A DNA stretch of 64,000 nucleotides, taken from assembly GCF_003114815.1 (NCBI RefSeq), contig NZ_BFAZ01000009.1, forward strand, positions 434,001-498,000. Reading direction: 5' to 3'. Origin of the DNA: Leptospira ellinghausenii (GTDB taxonomy: Bacteria > Spirochaetota > Leptospiria > Leptospirales > Leptospiraceae). Below are positions 27,135 through 34,849 of the stretch, in pieces. How positions within the stretch are numbered: position 1 is the stretch's first letter; each line of letters starts with the position of its first letter. The notes under the pieces are model-generated. The model was given only the letters and a program-made list of their open reading frames with translations. It was not told the DNA's origin and searched no databases. The position numbers and the translations under genes were made by a program.

Positions 27135-27163
27135 CATCACAGCTTTTGTGATAGGCTGTGATG
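27135..27163 (-). terminator. Hairpin terminator between convergent lpxD and the mazG operon
   Basis: CATCACAGC (27135-27143) and GCTGTGATG (27155-27163) form a perfect 9-bp stem with an 11-nt loop. On the reverse strand it is followed by TTTTTATG, giving a terminator for the mazG operon that ends at 27266; on the forward strand CCTTTAAAT follows, so it may also stop lpxD transcripts. The remaining 27164-27265 contains no gene and nothing else that I recognise. Confidence 0.65.
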
Positions 27164-27265
27164 ATTCCTTTAAATGTCTCATTCTCAATTTAAAATTCAG
27201 GAACCCTGAATGATTCTCAGAAAATTTCTCATTCTATTCTTTTACTCACTCATTCACATTCTCTT

Positions 27266-27658
27266 TCAAGTTACCGAATCCAAATACAATTGAACCCGGG
27301 ATCTCACATCATCTATGATGGAAGGATCAGGAAAAGATACGGAATTCCCTTCAGGATCGGCCCATTGGAACTCTGCTCCTTCTTTTTTCAGAAGGCTCAA
27401 ATAAAAAATTGGTGCTGGGTTACGGCGGTTTCCTTCCATTCTACCTAACCTGAGTGTAATGGATCCCATATCAGAGACTACCCATTCAAAGATCTCACCG
27501 TCAATTTTGGTTTTCCATCGAATGGGGAATATAAGTTCAGAATTTGGATCAAAATTTGATTGGTTATCTGAAATCGGAAATCTTTCAGATAACCACTTAT
27601 AGGCGATGATCGATAGTTCTTTTAAAAAAGGTAAATCGTTTAGACCGATTGAATTCAT
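27266..27658 (-). CDS. Hypothetical protein coupled to mazG
   Basis: A 130-residue soluble protein with a helical N-terminus and a strand-rich centre (EWVVSDMGSITLRLGRMEGNRR), and no recognised domain. The ATG at 27658 overlaps the mazG stop as ATGA, so it is preferred over the longer open frame that starts at 27691. Translation coupling suggests a shared role or regulation with MazG, but the sequence gives no hint of function. Confidence 0.6.
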   Translation of the reverse strand: MNSIGLNDLPFLKELSIIAYKWLSERFPISDNQSNFDPNSELIFPIRWKTKIDGEIFEWVVSDMGSITLRLGRMEGNRRNPAPIFYLSLLKKEGAEFQWADPEGNSVSFPDPSIIDDVRSRVQLYLDSVT

Positions 27659-28497
27659 ATATTTCTCAATTGCAATTTTGCTTGGTCCCAAAATCGATCA
27701 AGTTCCTCAAGGGAATAATCCTTTAAATTTTTACCTGTTTGTTCGACAAGTCCTTCTAAAGTACGAAACCTAGACTCAAATTTTTCATTCGCACGGCGAA
27801 GGCAAGTTTCAGGATCGATGGAGAGTTTTCGAGATAAGTTCACGAGTAAAAAAAATAAATCACCCAATTCATCTTCAATGTGGGCATCATATTTTAATTT
27901 TTTAGAATGGAGAGATCCTTGTTTTTGTAGTTCCACATCTAGTTCACCAATTTCTTCTTGGAATTTTTGAAACACTCCTGAAACTGTTGGCCAATCAAAC
28001 CCATGTTTGGTGACCTTTGATTGGATTTTTTCTGATCGTTGGATGGCAGGGAGTGATTTCGGAATTCCTGCAAGGATACTTGTATCGGAACTATCGATTC
28101 CTTTTTTCTCTTTTTCCTTCTGCTTTAATTGGTCCCATTGGGTGAGAACTTCTTCACCCGAACCAATTCCTTGTTTGTTTCCATACACATGGGGGTGGCG
28201 ATACACCAATTTTTGAAAGACATCATTTGCAACATCATCAAATGAAAATGCCCCTCGTTCTTTTGCGAGTTGGCTATGGAAGGTAATCTGGAAAAGTAAG
28301 TCTCCTAATTCCTCTCGTAAATGGGTATCATCACCACGTTCAATTGTATCAACCACTTCGTAAGTTTCTTCGAGTAAATGGGGGATAACTGACAAATGGG
28401 TTTGTTCTTTGTCCCAAGGACAACCTTCGGGACTACGAAGGTCACTGGTAAGTTTGAGTAGGTTTTGGATCGGTGAATCAAAATTGGGAGGGTTCAC
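27655..28497 (-). CDS. mazG: MazG-family nucleoside triphosphate pyrophosphohydrolase
   Basis: Hydrolyses (d)NTPs to monophosphates, cleaning the nucleotide pool. Two MazG repeats are visible: LRSPEGCPWDKEQTHLSVIP with EETYEVVDTI and EELGDLLFQI, then EEIGELDVEL and EDELGDLFFLLVNL, each with the E-E-x-x-E and E-x-x-D metal-binding pattern. The protein would be about 280 residues from the GTG at 28497. The frame stays open to 28590, overlapping the divergent gene; TTG at 28524 is another possible start. It is coupled by ATGA to the downstream hypothetical gene. Confidence 0.88.
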   Translation of the reverse strand: MNPPNFDSPIQNLLKLTSDLRSPEGCPWDKEQTHLSVIPHLLEETYEVVDTIERGDDTHLREELGDLLFQITFHSQLAKERGAFSFDDVANDVFQKLVYRHPHVYGNKQGIGSGEEVLTQWDQLKQKEKEKKGIDSSDTSILAGIPKSLPAIQRSEKIQSKVTKHGFDWPTVSGVFQKFQEEIGELDVELQKQGSLHSKKLKYDAHIEDELGDLFFLLVNLSRKLSIDPETCLRRANEKFESRFRTLEGLVEQTGKNLKDYSLEELDRFWDQAKLQLRNI

Positions 28498-28555
28498 TCT
28501 TTGTATTTTTTCCCGATCTACCAAGGAAGCAAACGCAAATTTTATCTTGCGAAAG

Positions 28556-28564
28556 CCCCCCCCC
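28556..28564. repeat. Nine-cytosine homopolymer between divergent genes
   Basis: A run of nine C residues lies 17 nt upstream of the ATG of the DUF6580 gene, between it and the mazG start. Homopolymers of this length slip during replication, so promoter spacing could vary between cells. In an AT-rich genome such a run is unusual, but no effect can be shown from one sequence. Confidence 0.6.
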
Positions 28565-28581
28565 TTTACGAGTCTATCCCT

Positions 28582-29094
28582 ATGTTCCAATCTCGAGTTT
28601 CTGTTGCCATCCTGATGGTGATTGCCACTGTCCTAAGTCGTATTTTACCGCACCCTCCCAATTTTACGCCTGTTTTGGCTGTTTCTCTCTTTTCTGGTGC
28701 CTATTTGACTGAAAGAAAGTTAGCCCTAGTGGTTCCCATCCTGGCGATGTTAGTATCTGATTTTTACCTTGGATTCCATGACCTAATGCCAGTTGTTTAC
28801 GGTTTTATGGTTCTATCTGTTCTGTTTGGAAAACAAATCAAAACTTCAGTTTCAAAAGCATTTGGATATACTTTGATTGGTTCCGTTGTTTTCTTTGTTG
28901 TGACAAACTTTGCCGTATGGGCAACAAGTGGGATGTATAGTTTGAATGTTTCTGGTCTCAGAGAATGTTTTGTAATGGCGATTCCATTTTTCCAAAACTC
29001 AATTTTAGGTGATTTCGTGTATTCAGGAATTCTATTCGGAGCAATGGCTCTTCTCAATCGCACAGTATTCCAAACAGTAAAACAAACAGCTTAG
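28582..29094 (+). CDS. DUF6580 family membrane protein
   Basis: About 170 residues with five hydrophobic segments. RILPHPPNFTPVLAVSLFSG and VVPILAMLVSDFYLGFHDL are the conserved motifs of DUF6580, small integral membrane proteins of unknown function that look somewhat like the substrate-binding part of ECF vitamin transporters. The ATG at 28582 begins at the membrane region; the frame is open upstream to 28501 but that part overlaps mazG and is not protein-like. It is convergent with the ATP-grasp gene, 5 nt away. Confidence 0.78.
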   Translation: MFQSRVSVAILMVIATVLSRILPHPPNFTPVLAVSLFSGAYLTERKLALVVPILAMLVSDFYLGFHDLMPVVYGFMVLSVLFGKQIKTSVSKAFGYTLIGSVVFFVVTNFAVWATSGMYSLNVSGLRECFVMAIPFFQNSILGDFVYSGILFGAMALLNRTVFQTVKQTA

Positions 29095-29099
29095 TTGGT

Positions 29100-30050
29100 T
29101 TAAAACTCTTCCAAGATTCGGTGGACACGGTCCTTTGGTCCATCCGCCGAATTCCGAATCCTTTCCACAATTTTTAATCTCCCGACAAGTCCCTCTCGGT
29201 TTGCAATTTGTATCCCAAGCCCAGGTCTTGCATTCATTTCTAATAATAATGGACCCCTTGTTTCATCGAGTACTATGTCCACACCCAAATATCCAAGTCC
29301 AGACAGATCATAACACCTCGACGACATCTCTAAGATTGAAATCCAATGAGGGATAACACGACCACTTAATGTCTGTTTTGTGTCTGGATGGATTTCAATG
29401 AGTTTGTCATTACATACTGAATGTGTGAGAGTTCCATTTGACAAGTTTACTCCAACACCTAATGCACCTTGGTGTAAATTCGCTCTACCACCAGATTCCT
29501 TTGTTGGCAAACGTAACATTGCCATCACAGGATATCCCAAGTATACAATGACACGGATATCAGGTATACCTCGAAACGAAATCTCTTGGAAGAATGGATG
29601 GCATTCCAAACGTTCTTGTAATATACAGGTATCCGAATTTCCATCAAGTGAATACAATCCAGATAAAATTCCAGAGATATGATGGTTTAATTCCTTTTCT
29701 TGTAAAAACTTTCCATCTGATTTCTGGTATAAAATTTTCCCGTGTTCCGATGTTTCAGAAGAAATGATGACTAAGATTCCATTTCCCATCCCACCATTTG
29801 CTGGTTTAACCACAAATCCAGGGTGGTCTTTGACTAAGTCTTTTGTCTTTTGGATTCCACCAAAGGTATCAATGACACCATAATGTTTCGGCATAGGAAC
29901 ATGAAACTGTCTCGAGAGTTCTGCTGTTTTCCATTTATCATCCACGAGTGGATAAAACTCACGTGGATTGTTTGGTAAGATGAATTCGCCGATCCTTCGA
30001 TTGATTCCAAGAATACCTGCTGATTCAAATTTTTGGAAAATGGAAATCAC
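29100..30050 (-). CDS. RimK-like ATP-grasp ligase (alpha-L-glutamate ligase-related)
   Basis: A 316-residue ATP-grasp enzyme, which joins a carboxylate to an amine using ATP. FVVKPANGGMGNGILVI is the glycine-rich nucleotide loop, PDIRVIVYLGYPVMAMLRLP the central strand, and LGVDIVLDETRGPLLLEMNARPGLGIQIAN holds the acidic and Asn metal-binding residues. It matches the group found with inactive transglutaminase-7TM proteins, whose substrate is unknown. It is last in the ClC operon; its ATG overlaps the upstream stop. Confidence 0.85.
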   Translation of the reverse strand: MISIFQKFESAGILGINRRIGEFILPNNPREFYPLVDDKWKTAELSRQFHVPMPKHYGVIDTFGGIQKTKDLVKDHPGFVVKPANGGMGNGILVIISSETSEHGKILYQKSDGKFLQEKELNHHISGILSGLYSLDGNSDTCILQERLECHPFFQEISFRGIPDIRVIVYLGYPVMAMLRLPTKESGGRANLHQGALGVGVNLSNGTLTHSVCNDKLIEIHPDTKQTLSGRVIPHWISILEMSSRCYDLSGLGYLGVDIVLDETRGPLLLEMNARPGLGIQIANREGLVGRLKIVERIRNSADGPKDRVHRILEEF

Positions 30051-31633
30051 GATTTAAAAATTTCCTTAAACCGAAAAAGTTCGGAAATACGATACCCTTT
30101 ATACAAACCAAGAAATATTTGAATCGCAATCACAATGAGCAGTAACTCTGGATGAGTAAAAAATAAAATCTGTAAGGAACCAAAGAAAAAAATCATATAA
30201 CTGATGAGAGCGATGACCAAAGTCCCAAACAAAGTAACTAAGGTATTCATGACTCCTTCTTCAATGATCATAATTGAAAACCTTTCTACAAATATCGTTG
30301 TGATCACAATTGGGAATAAGGTAACACTCATTTGGTTAAATATAGAAATCTCTTCATTGATGATGGAAAAAAGTATCAAAGTGAGAACAGTAATAGTGAG
30401 TAATATAGACAATCTGGGTACGGCAAGTAAATAAAACTTGTCGAGGGCAAACCTTTCAAAGAAACCAAGGGCAATCATCAAAAGAAAAAACCCAATCCCA
30501 AACCATAGATTTGTTTCATAAAAAAACATAGCAAGTAAGATAGGAGTAAAAATTCCAAACGTAGGAATCCCAATCATATTTCTAGCAATTGACAACACAA
30601 GTGCTCCAATTGGAATCAATATCACCAAACGAAACAAGTTTTGTAAAGGTGTTGGTAAACTATAAAGAGAATAATATCTTAAAAAACTATTACTAGAAGC
30701 AATCTCTTCACTATATTCTTTAAAATTATATCGATTTACATTTGATTTGGTAATATAAGCCGTATAACGAAACGTTACTGGGTCTTCACCTAAATTCCTT
30801 TTTTCTTCAACCGATTTCCAAAGAGGTAGATAACCCGTTACAGGACTTGCAAAAATACTTTTATAAGTAGATACAAAATACCATTTCCCATGAAACCTTA
30901 CTTCATTCCAAAAAGTGATTTTGTTTTTGTTGTCCTTTTCGGTTAGCCTGTTCAAATCAAATCCTGCAACAGTTCGTGCTTGTATCCCTCTCATTCGGCA
31001 AAGTAATGAAAAAAGTAAGGCTTGGGTATATGCATTTCCACTATTCAATCGAATGGTGTCAGATAATGTGATATCTTTATGGGAATTGATAATTTCTTCT
31101 GAAATAAAATAATAAATTTGTTTTGCGGATGCTACATTATCTTTATCATACGGATGAATTTGTTCATAAAGTTTTTTTGCTAAAGAAATTTCATCCGTGG
31201 AAAATTGTTTTAACGAAAGATAATAAGGTTCTTTAGTTAGTGTTTTTTTAGAAGGAGTTGGAATTTCAGGTTCTGGATCTTTGTTCTCATAGGGCAACAT
31301 TTTGATTTTCGCATAATAACCTATGTGGGAATTCCAATCTTCCCCTTCCCAAATTCCCAAATGACCATACTGTTTTTTTTGTACACGAAAATCCAAATCA
31401 TCGGTTTTGGTATTCGATTTTAATACCTTTGCTTGCACAAATTGTTTCGGGATTGGAAATACAACTTCAGAGATGGCAACATTTTCCTTTGGAGAGATCA
31501 CTACTTGTAAATTGACTGTATCATCAACTGCTACTGGCAAAAGCGATAACTCAGCAACATTCAATTTATACAGAATAGAAAGAATGGGTAAGAGAATCAA
31601 AATTACAATTGTGATATAGGTTTTACGATCCAA
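30047..31633 (-). CDS. Inactive transglutaminase fused to 7TM domain
   Basis: A 528-residue membrane protein: one N-terminal helix, an extracytoplasmic domain to about residue 330 including a transglutaminase-like fold, then about seven helices. In the transglutaminase part (YTQALLFSLLCRMRGIQARTVAGF, ITFWNEVRFHGKWYFVST) the catalytic Cys, His and Asp positions are not kept, as in the known inactive family. It probably binds rather than cleaves a peptide. It starts with TTG one base after the retropepsin stop and overlaps the ATP-grasp gene by 4 nt. This protein-ATP-grasp-retropepsin trio recurs in other bacteria. Confidence 0.85.
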   Translation of the reverse strand: MDRKTYITIVILILLPILSILYKLNVAELSLLPVAVDDTVNLQVVISPKENVAISEVVFPIPKQFVQAKVLKSNTKTDDLDFRVQKKQYGHLGIWEGEDWNSHIGYYAKIKMLPYENKDPEPEIPTPSKKTLTKEPYYLSLKQFSTDEISLAKKLYEQIHPYDKDNVASAKQIYYFISEEIINSHKDITLSDTIRLNSGNAYTQALLFSLLCRMRGIQARTVAGFDLNRLTEKDNKNKITFWNEVRFHGKWYFVSTYKSIFASPVTGYLPLWKSVEEKRNLGEDPVTFRYTAYITKSNVNRYNFKEYSEEIASSNSFLRYYSLYSLPTPLQNLFRLVILIPIGALVLSIARNMIGIPTFGIFTPILLAMFFYETNLWFGIGFFLLMIALGFFERFALDKFYLLAVPRLSILLTITVLTLILFSIINEEISIFNQMSVTLFPIVITTIFVERFSIMIIEEGVMNTLVTLFGTLVIALISYMIFFFGSLQILFFTHPELLLIVIAIQIFLGLYKGYRISELFRFKEIFKS

Positions 31634-31634
31634 G

Positions 31635-32219
31635 TTAATCCCCTAATTGATGTGATAATGACACATCCACTAAAAATTTACCGCGTAAAAAATTCCTACC
31701 AATCAAAATCGGATAATTTAGATTTGTTCGATCATTTAAATTGATCATGGTTTCTTCCTTGTATTTTCCAATTTTTATGACTTCACTAATCATAATCCGT
31801 TTTTCAGAAACACCAGAAGTACTAGTCACTTTTGCTTCCTTTACAAACTTACTTTTTAATCGAATTGGTTTTTCGTTTACAAAAGTATCAAACAAAATAA
31901 AGGTTTCACCATTCTCAACCACTCTTTCAATGTTCACAGCATTAATGGAACAAGAGAGAGCACCAGTATCAATTCTTGCTCTAAGTTTTAATTTCCAGTT
32001 TGGAAACTCTACCCATTCCACTCTCCCGACAATTGGTTTTAAATATTGAGGAGGAATCACAATTGGTTTCACATGTTGGTCTGGTTTTTTTTCCACCACC
32101 TGCCCAGAACCAAAACAATTGAAAAACAAAGTTATTATTACAATATAAATACAAATCAGGCAAGAATTAGATGTGAATTTTAGAATTTTATGATGAATTG
32201 AATTTTTAGAAATACTCAT
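31635..32219 (-). CDS. RimB-like retropepsin-type protease, lipoprotein form
   Basis: A 194-residue protein of the RimB/ATP-dependent zinc protease family (PF05618), now considered retropepsin-like. LRARIDTGALSCSINA carries the D-T-G-A active-site motif, and NYPILIGRNFLRGKFLVDVS closes the fold. The N-terminus ends in a hydrophobic run with lipobox-like ITLFFNC near residue 36, so it should be anchored on the periplasmic side. It overlaps the ClC stop as ATGA and precedes the transglutaminase-7TM gene by one base. A role in cutting a peptide made by the ATP-grasp partner is inference. Confidence 0.82.
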   Translation of the reverse strand: MSISKNSIHHKILKFTSNSCLICIYIVIITLFFNCFGSGQVVEKKPDQHVKPIVIPPQYLKPIVGRVEWVEFPNWKLKLRARIDTGALSCSINAVNIERVVENGETFILFDTFVNEKPIRLKSKFVKEAKVTSTSGVSEKRIMISEVIKIGKYKEETMINLNDRTNLNYPILIGRNFLRGKFLVDVSLSHQLGD

Positions 32220-34030
32220 ACTGCTTTTGTTTTTTTATTTTTATTTTTCACTTCATTTTGATAGGCATTAAATAAATCAATATAACGCAAATATCCTAGA
32301 CATCTATTTTCTTCAACTATAGCAAGTTTGTCGACATCATATTCTAATAAGATACGAAGAGCTTTTCCCAATGTATCTTTTTGACACACTGGAGGCACAT
32401 CCTGTACAATTTCTCCGCAAGTGATTAAATTTTTAAGCTCTGCTTCATATTCTGGAAGGATTCTATTCTTCCTGAGTGAGACAATTCCCTTATATTCTTC
32501 ATTGGATCCTATGAGTATAAAATCACTTGCTTGGATACCAGGAGCATTGGATTGTAATTGAGTTAAGGAAAGATGTTCCGAAACCATCGCATACTTTCTG
32601 AATTCAGTAAAATGATCCTGAATGCGAATCCGATCCATGATATCTTGGTTCATATCCCAATGGTGAGAAGGAGATAAAAATCTGTTTTTAATTTGATTCC
32701 TATAGATTGAAATTTTATGAGATAAAACCACTGCAATCATTGCGACAATCATAAGTGCAGGTAGTAATGCATAACTTCCAATCATATCACATACCATGAT
32801 CATTCCTGCAATTGGAGCTCTTGCAACACCTGCAAAAAATGAACCCATGCCTACGAGTAAAAATGGGAAAACGATGATGTTGAGATCAGGAAATAATACA
32901 TTTGCCATTGTCCCCACAAAGGCACCTAACATACCTCCTATGGCAAATGAAGGTCCAAGCAATCCTCCTGAACTTCCTGATCCTACAGTTAAGGAAGTGG
33001 AAAAAACCTTAAAGATGGCAACTGCAAGTAAAAAAAACGGTCCAGAAAAACCAAAACTTGTTGAGGTTAACACTTCTCCATTGATCATCCTTTGGATGAG
33101 TCCAAATCCAGATCCTAACACTTCCGGGAATAATAAGGCAATACATCCCACAATGAGTCCACCAAACGCAGGTTTTAAGAAATTTGGTAAAGGGAGTTTG
33201 GAAAAAATATCCTGTACCCAATGGTATACCTTAACAAAAAAATAACCTACCACATAACACAAAAGTCCAAGAACAATGTATAGGGGAATATGCCGGTAAT
33301 CATTTAAACTATATTCTTTAACAGAAAAGATTGAACCACTTCCCGCAATACTCGTGTAAGTAAGATAAGCAGTTACGGATGACAAAACGCAAGGGACAAG
33401 TGAATCACTTTCGATATCTTCCTGGTATACCATCTCAACTGCTGTGATGGCACCACCTAACGGTGCACGAAAGATGGCTCCCAGTCCACCAGCAGTTCCA
33501 GCTAACATCAATGTTCTCCTTGCTCTGGCACCTGCTCCCAAAAAGTTAGCAAGGCTAGATCCAAAACCAGCCCCAATCTGAGCAGTTGGTCCCTCTTTTC
33601 CCCCCGAACCACCGGAACCTAACGTGAGTATGGTGGCTAGTGCTTTATAAAAAGGAACTTTGGTGCTAATTTTTCCTTCATTAAAATGGAAAGCGTGGAT
33701 GAGTGAATCTGTCCCTCCTCCTTGTGCCTCTTGGCAGAAAAAACTAGTAATGATACCAACAAAGAGGCCACCAATGGCAGGCAAAAAAAGGATCCAAAGA
33801 GGGGAAAGATCCCCTACTTTGTCGACAGAGTGAAAATGCAAATCTCCTGCAGGTGTCCCTGGATCATACCCTATCAAATTGCCAAATGTAAAGGATTCTG
33901 TCCAAGTGAGTGCCCAATTGAATCCATAGGCCCCAAAACCGGAAAATAAGCCTATGAGCAGGGAATAGACATAAATCGAACGTGGTCCCTGGATCGAAAA
34001 CACAGAACTTAGACCGATGGGAAACCTCAT
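32216..34030 (-). CDS. ClC-family chloride channel/transporter with CBS domains
   Basis: A 604-residue membrane protein. GSGGSGGKEGPTAQIGAG holds the selectivity filter and the gating glutamate (GKEGP); GSGSSGGLLGPSFAIGGM is the second filter loop; ITAVEMVYQED carries a glutamate at the internal proton-site position, so Cl-/H+ exchange is plausible. The C-terminal 130 residues form a CBS pair (FILIGSNEEYKGIVSL, DVDKLAIVEENRCLGYL) that may sense nucleotides. It is the first gene of the four-gene operon. The start ATG at 34030 lies 88 nt from the divergent lipoprotein start. Confidence 0.92.
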   Translation of the reverse strand: MRFPIGLSSVFSIQGPRSIYVYSLLIGLFSGFGAYGFNWALTWTESFTFGNLIGYDPGTPAGDLHFHSVDKVGDLSPLWILFLPAIGGLFVGIITSFFCQEAQGGGTDSLIHAFHFNEGKISTKVPFYKALATILTLGSGGSGGKEGPTAQIGAGFGSSLANFLGAGARARRTLMLAGTAGGLGAIFRAPLGGAITAVEMVYQEDIESDSLVPCVLSSVTAYLTYTSIAGSGSIFSVKEYSLNDYRHIPLYIVLGLLCYVVGYFFVKVYHWVQDIFSKLPLPNFLKPAFGGLIVGCIALLFPEVLGSGFGLIQRMINGEVLTSTSFGFSGPFFLLAVAIFKVFSTSLTVGSGSSGGLLGPSFAIGGMLGAFVGTMANVLFPDLNIIVFPFLLVGMGSFFAGVARAPIAGMIMVCDMIGSYALLPALMIVAMIAVVLSHKISIYRNQIKNRFLSPSHHWDMNQDIMDRIRIQDHFTEFRKYAMVSEHLSLTQLQSNAPGIQASDFILIGSNEEYKGIVSLRKNRILPEYEAELKNLITCGEIVQDVPPVCQKDTLGKALRILLEYDVDKLAIVEENRCLGYLRYIDLFNAYQNEVKNKNKKTKAV

Positions 34031-34118
34031 CTGCCAACTTTAGAATTTCCATCAATTTTCCCAAGGAAATTCTGAATCCTCTTGACCCAATTGGGAATTC
34101 CTGGGACGATTGGATGGT

Positions 34119-34832
34119 ATGCTCCGACTGATTTCAATTCTATTGGTTCTTGTTCCTTTTTTTTGGGGATGCCTCAAAAATGATAATAATGCAGCTCTTA
34201 GCATCTTAGATGATAGTACCCCTGCTTTATACCCATTCAATGGAGAAGTAGATACGAGTGTAACAACAAGTTGTGGACAAGCCTCTCCGGCCACTGCAAC
34301 AACAGGAACAACTCCGGGGACAACTACAGGAACCACTGGTTCTACAGGAACAAGCACGAATAACACTCGTTTCTCTGTGATTTCTCAATTAATTTTCAAA
34401 ACCAAAGAAACTTTGAACATCAGATTTCAATACGACAGCACTCAAATCCAAGGGAACATCGACCCTCAACAGGGATTTATCCTTGCAGGTGGATTGTTTG
34501 GAAAAACAGTGCAAGGCACACAAGGAACAGTGAAGTGGTTTAACCAAGGGATCAATATTGATACTTCCATCCAAAACGTTCAGCAAATATCCTTTTTTAA
34601 TATTGAGATCCGTCTCAATGGTACGTACTCAACAACAGCAACTAACTCTGCTACCATTTTACTCCAATGTTTTACTACTGATGGTGTAAACTGTACTTCT
34701 GTCACGACTACTTCTAGATGTTTTACGTCTGATAACAAAACTTGTATTGTTCAAAACACAAGTGGAGATGCAAAATCAGTGATCATATCTGGAACCATAA
34801 AATGTAACGCACCTAATATCGTTCCTCAGTAA
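34119..34832 (+). CDS. Lipoprotein with threonine/glycine-rich linker
   Basis: About 237 residues starting MLRLISILLVLVPFFWGCL, a signal with a lipobox-like end. A low-complexity Thr/Gly linker (TTGTTPGTTTGTTGSTGTS) at about residues 63-82 separates the anchor from a strand-rich C-terminal domain that has six cysteines in its last 50 residues, probably disulfide-bonded. No domain is recognised; surface display is likely. The ATG at 34119 is favoured over an in-frame TTG at 34110. CCCAATTGGG, a perfect palindrome at 34086-34095, lies in the divergent region just upstream. Confidence 0.7.
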   Translation: MLRLISILLVLVPFFWGCLKNDNNAALSILDDSTPALYPFNGEVDTSVTTSCGQASPATATTGTTPGTTTGTTGSTGTSTNNTRFSVISQLIFKTKETLNIRFQYDSTQIQGNIDPQQGFILAGGLFGKTVQGTQGTVKWFNQGINIDTSIQNVQQISFFNIEIRLNGTYSTTATNSATILLQCFTTDGVNCTSVTTTSRCFTSDNKTCIVQNTSGDAKSVIISGTIKCNAPNIVPQ

Positions 34833-34849
34833 ATAAACTACACTCTGGT

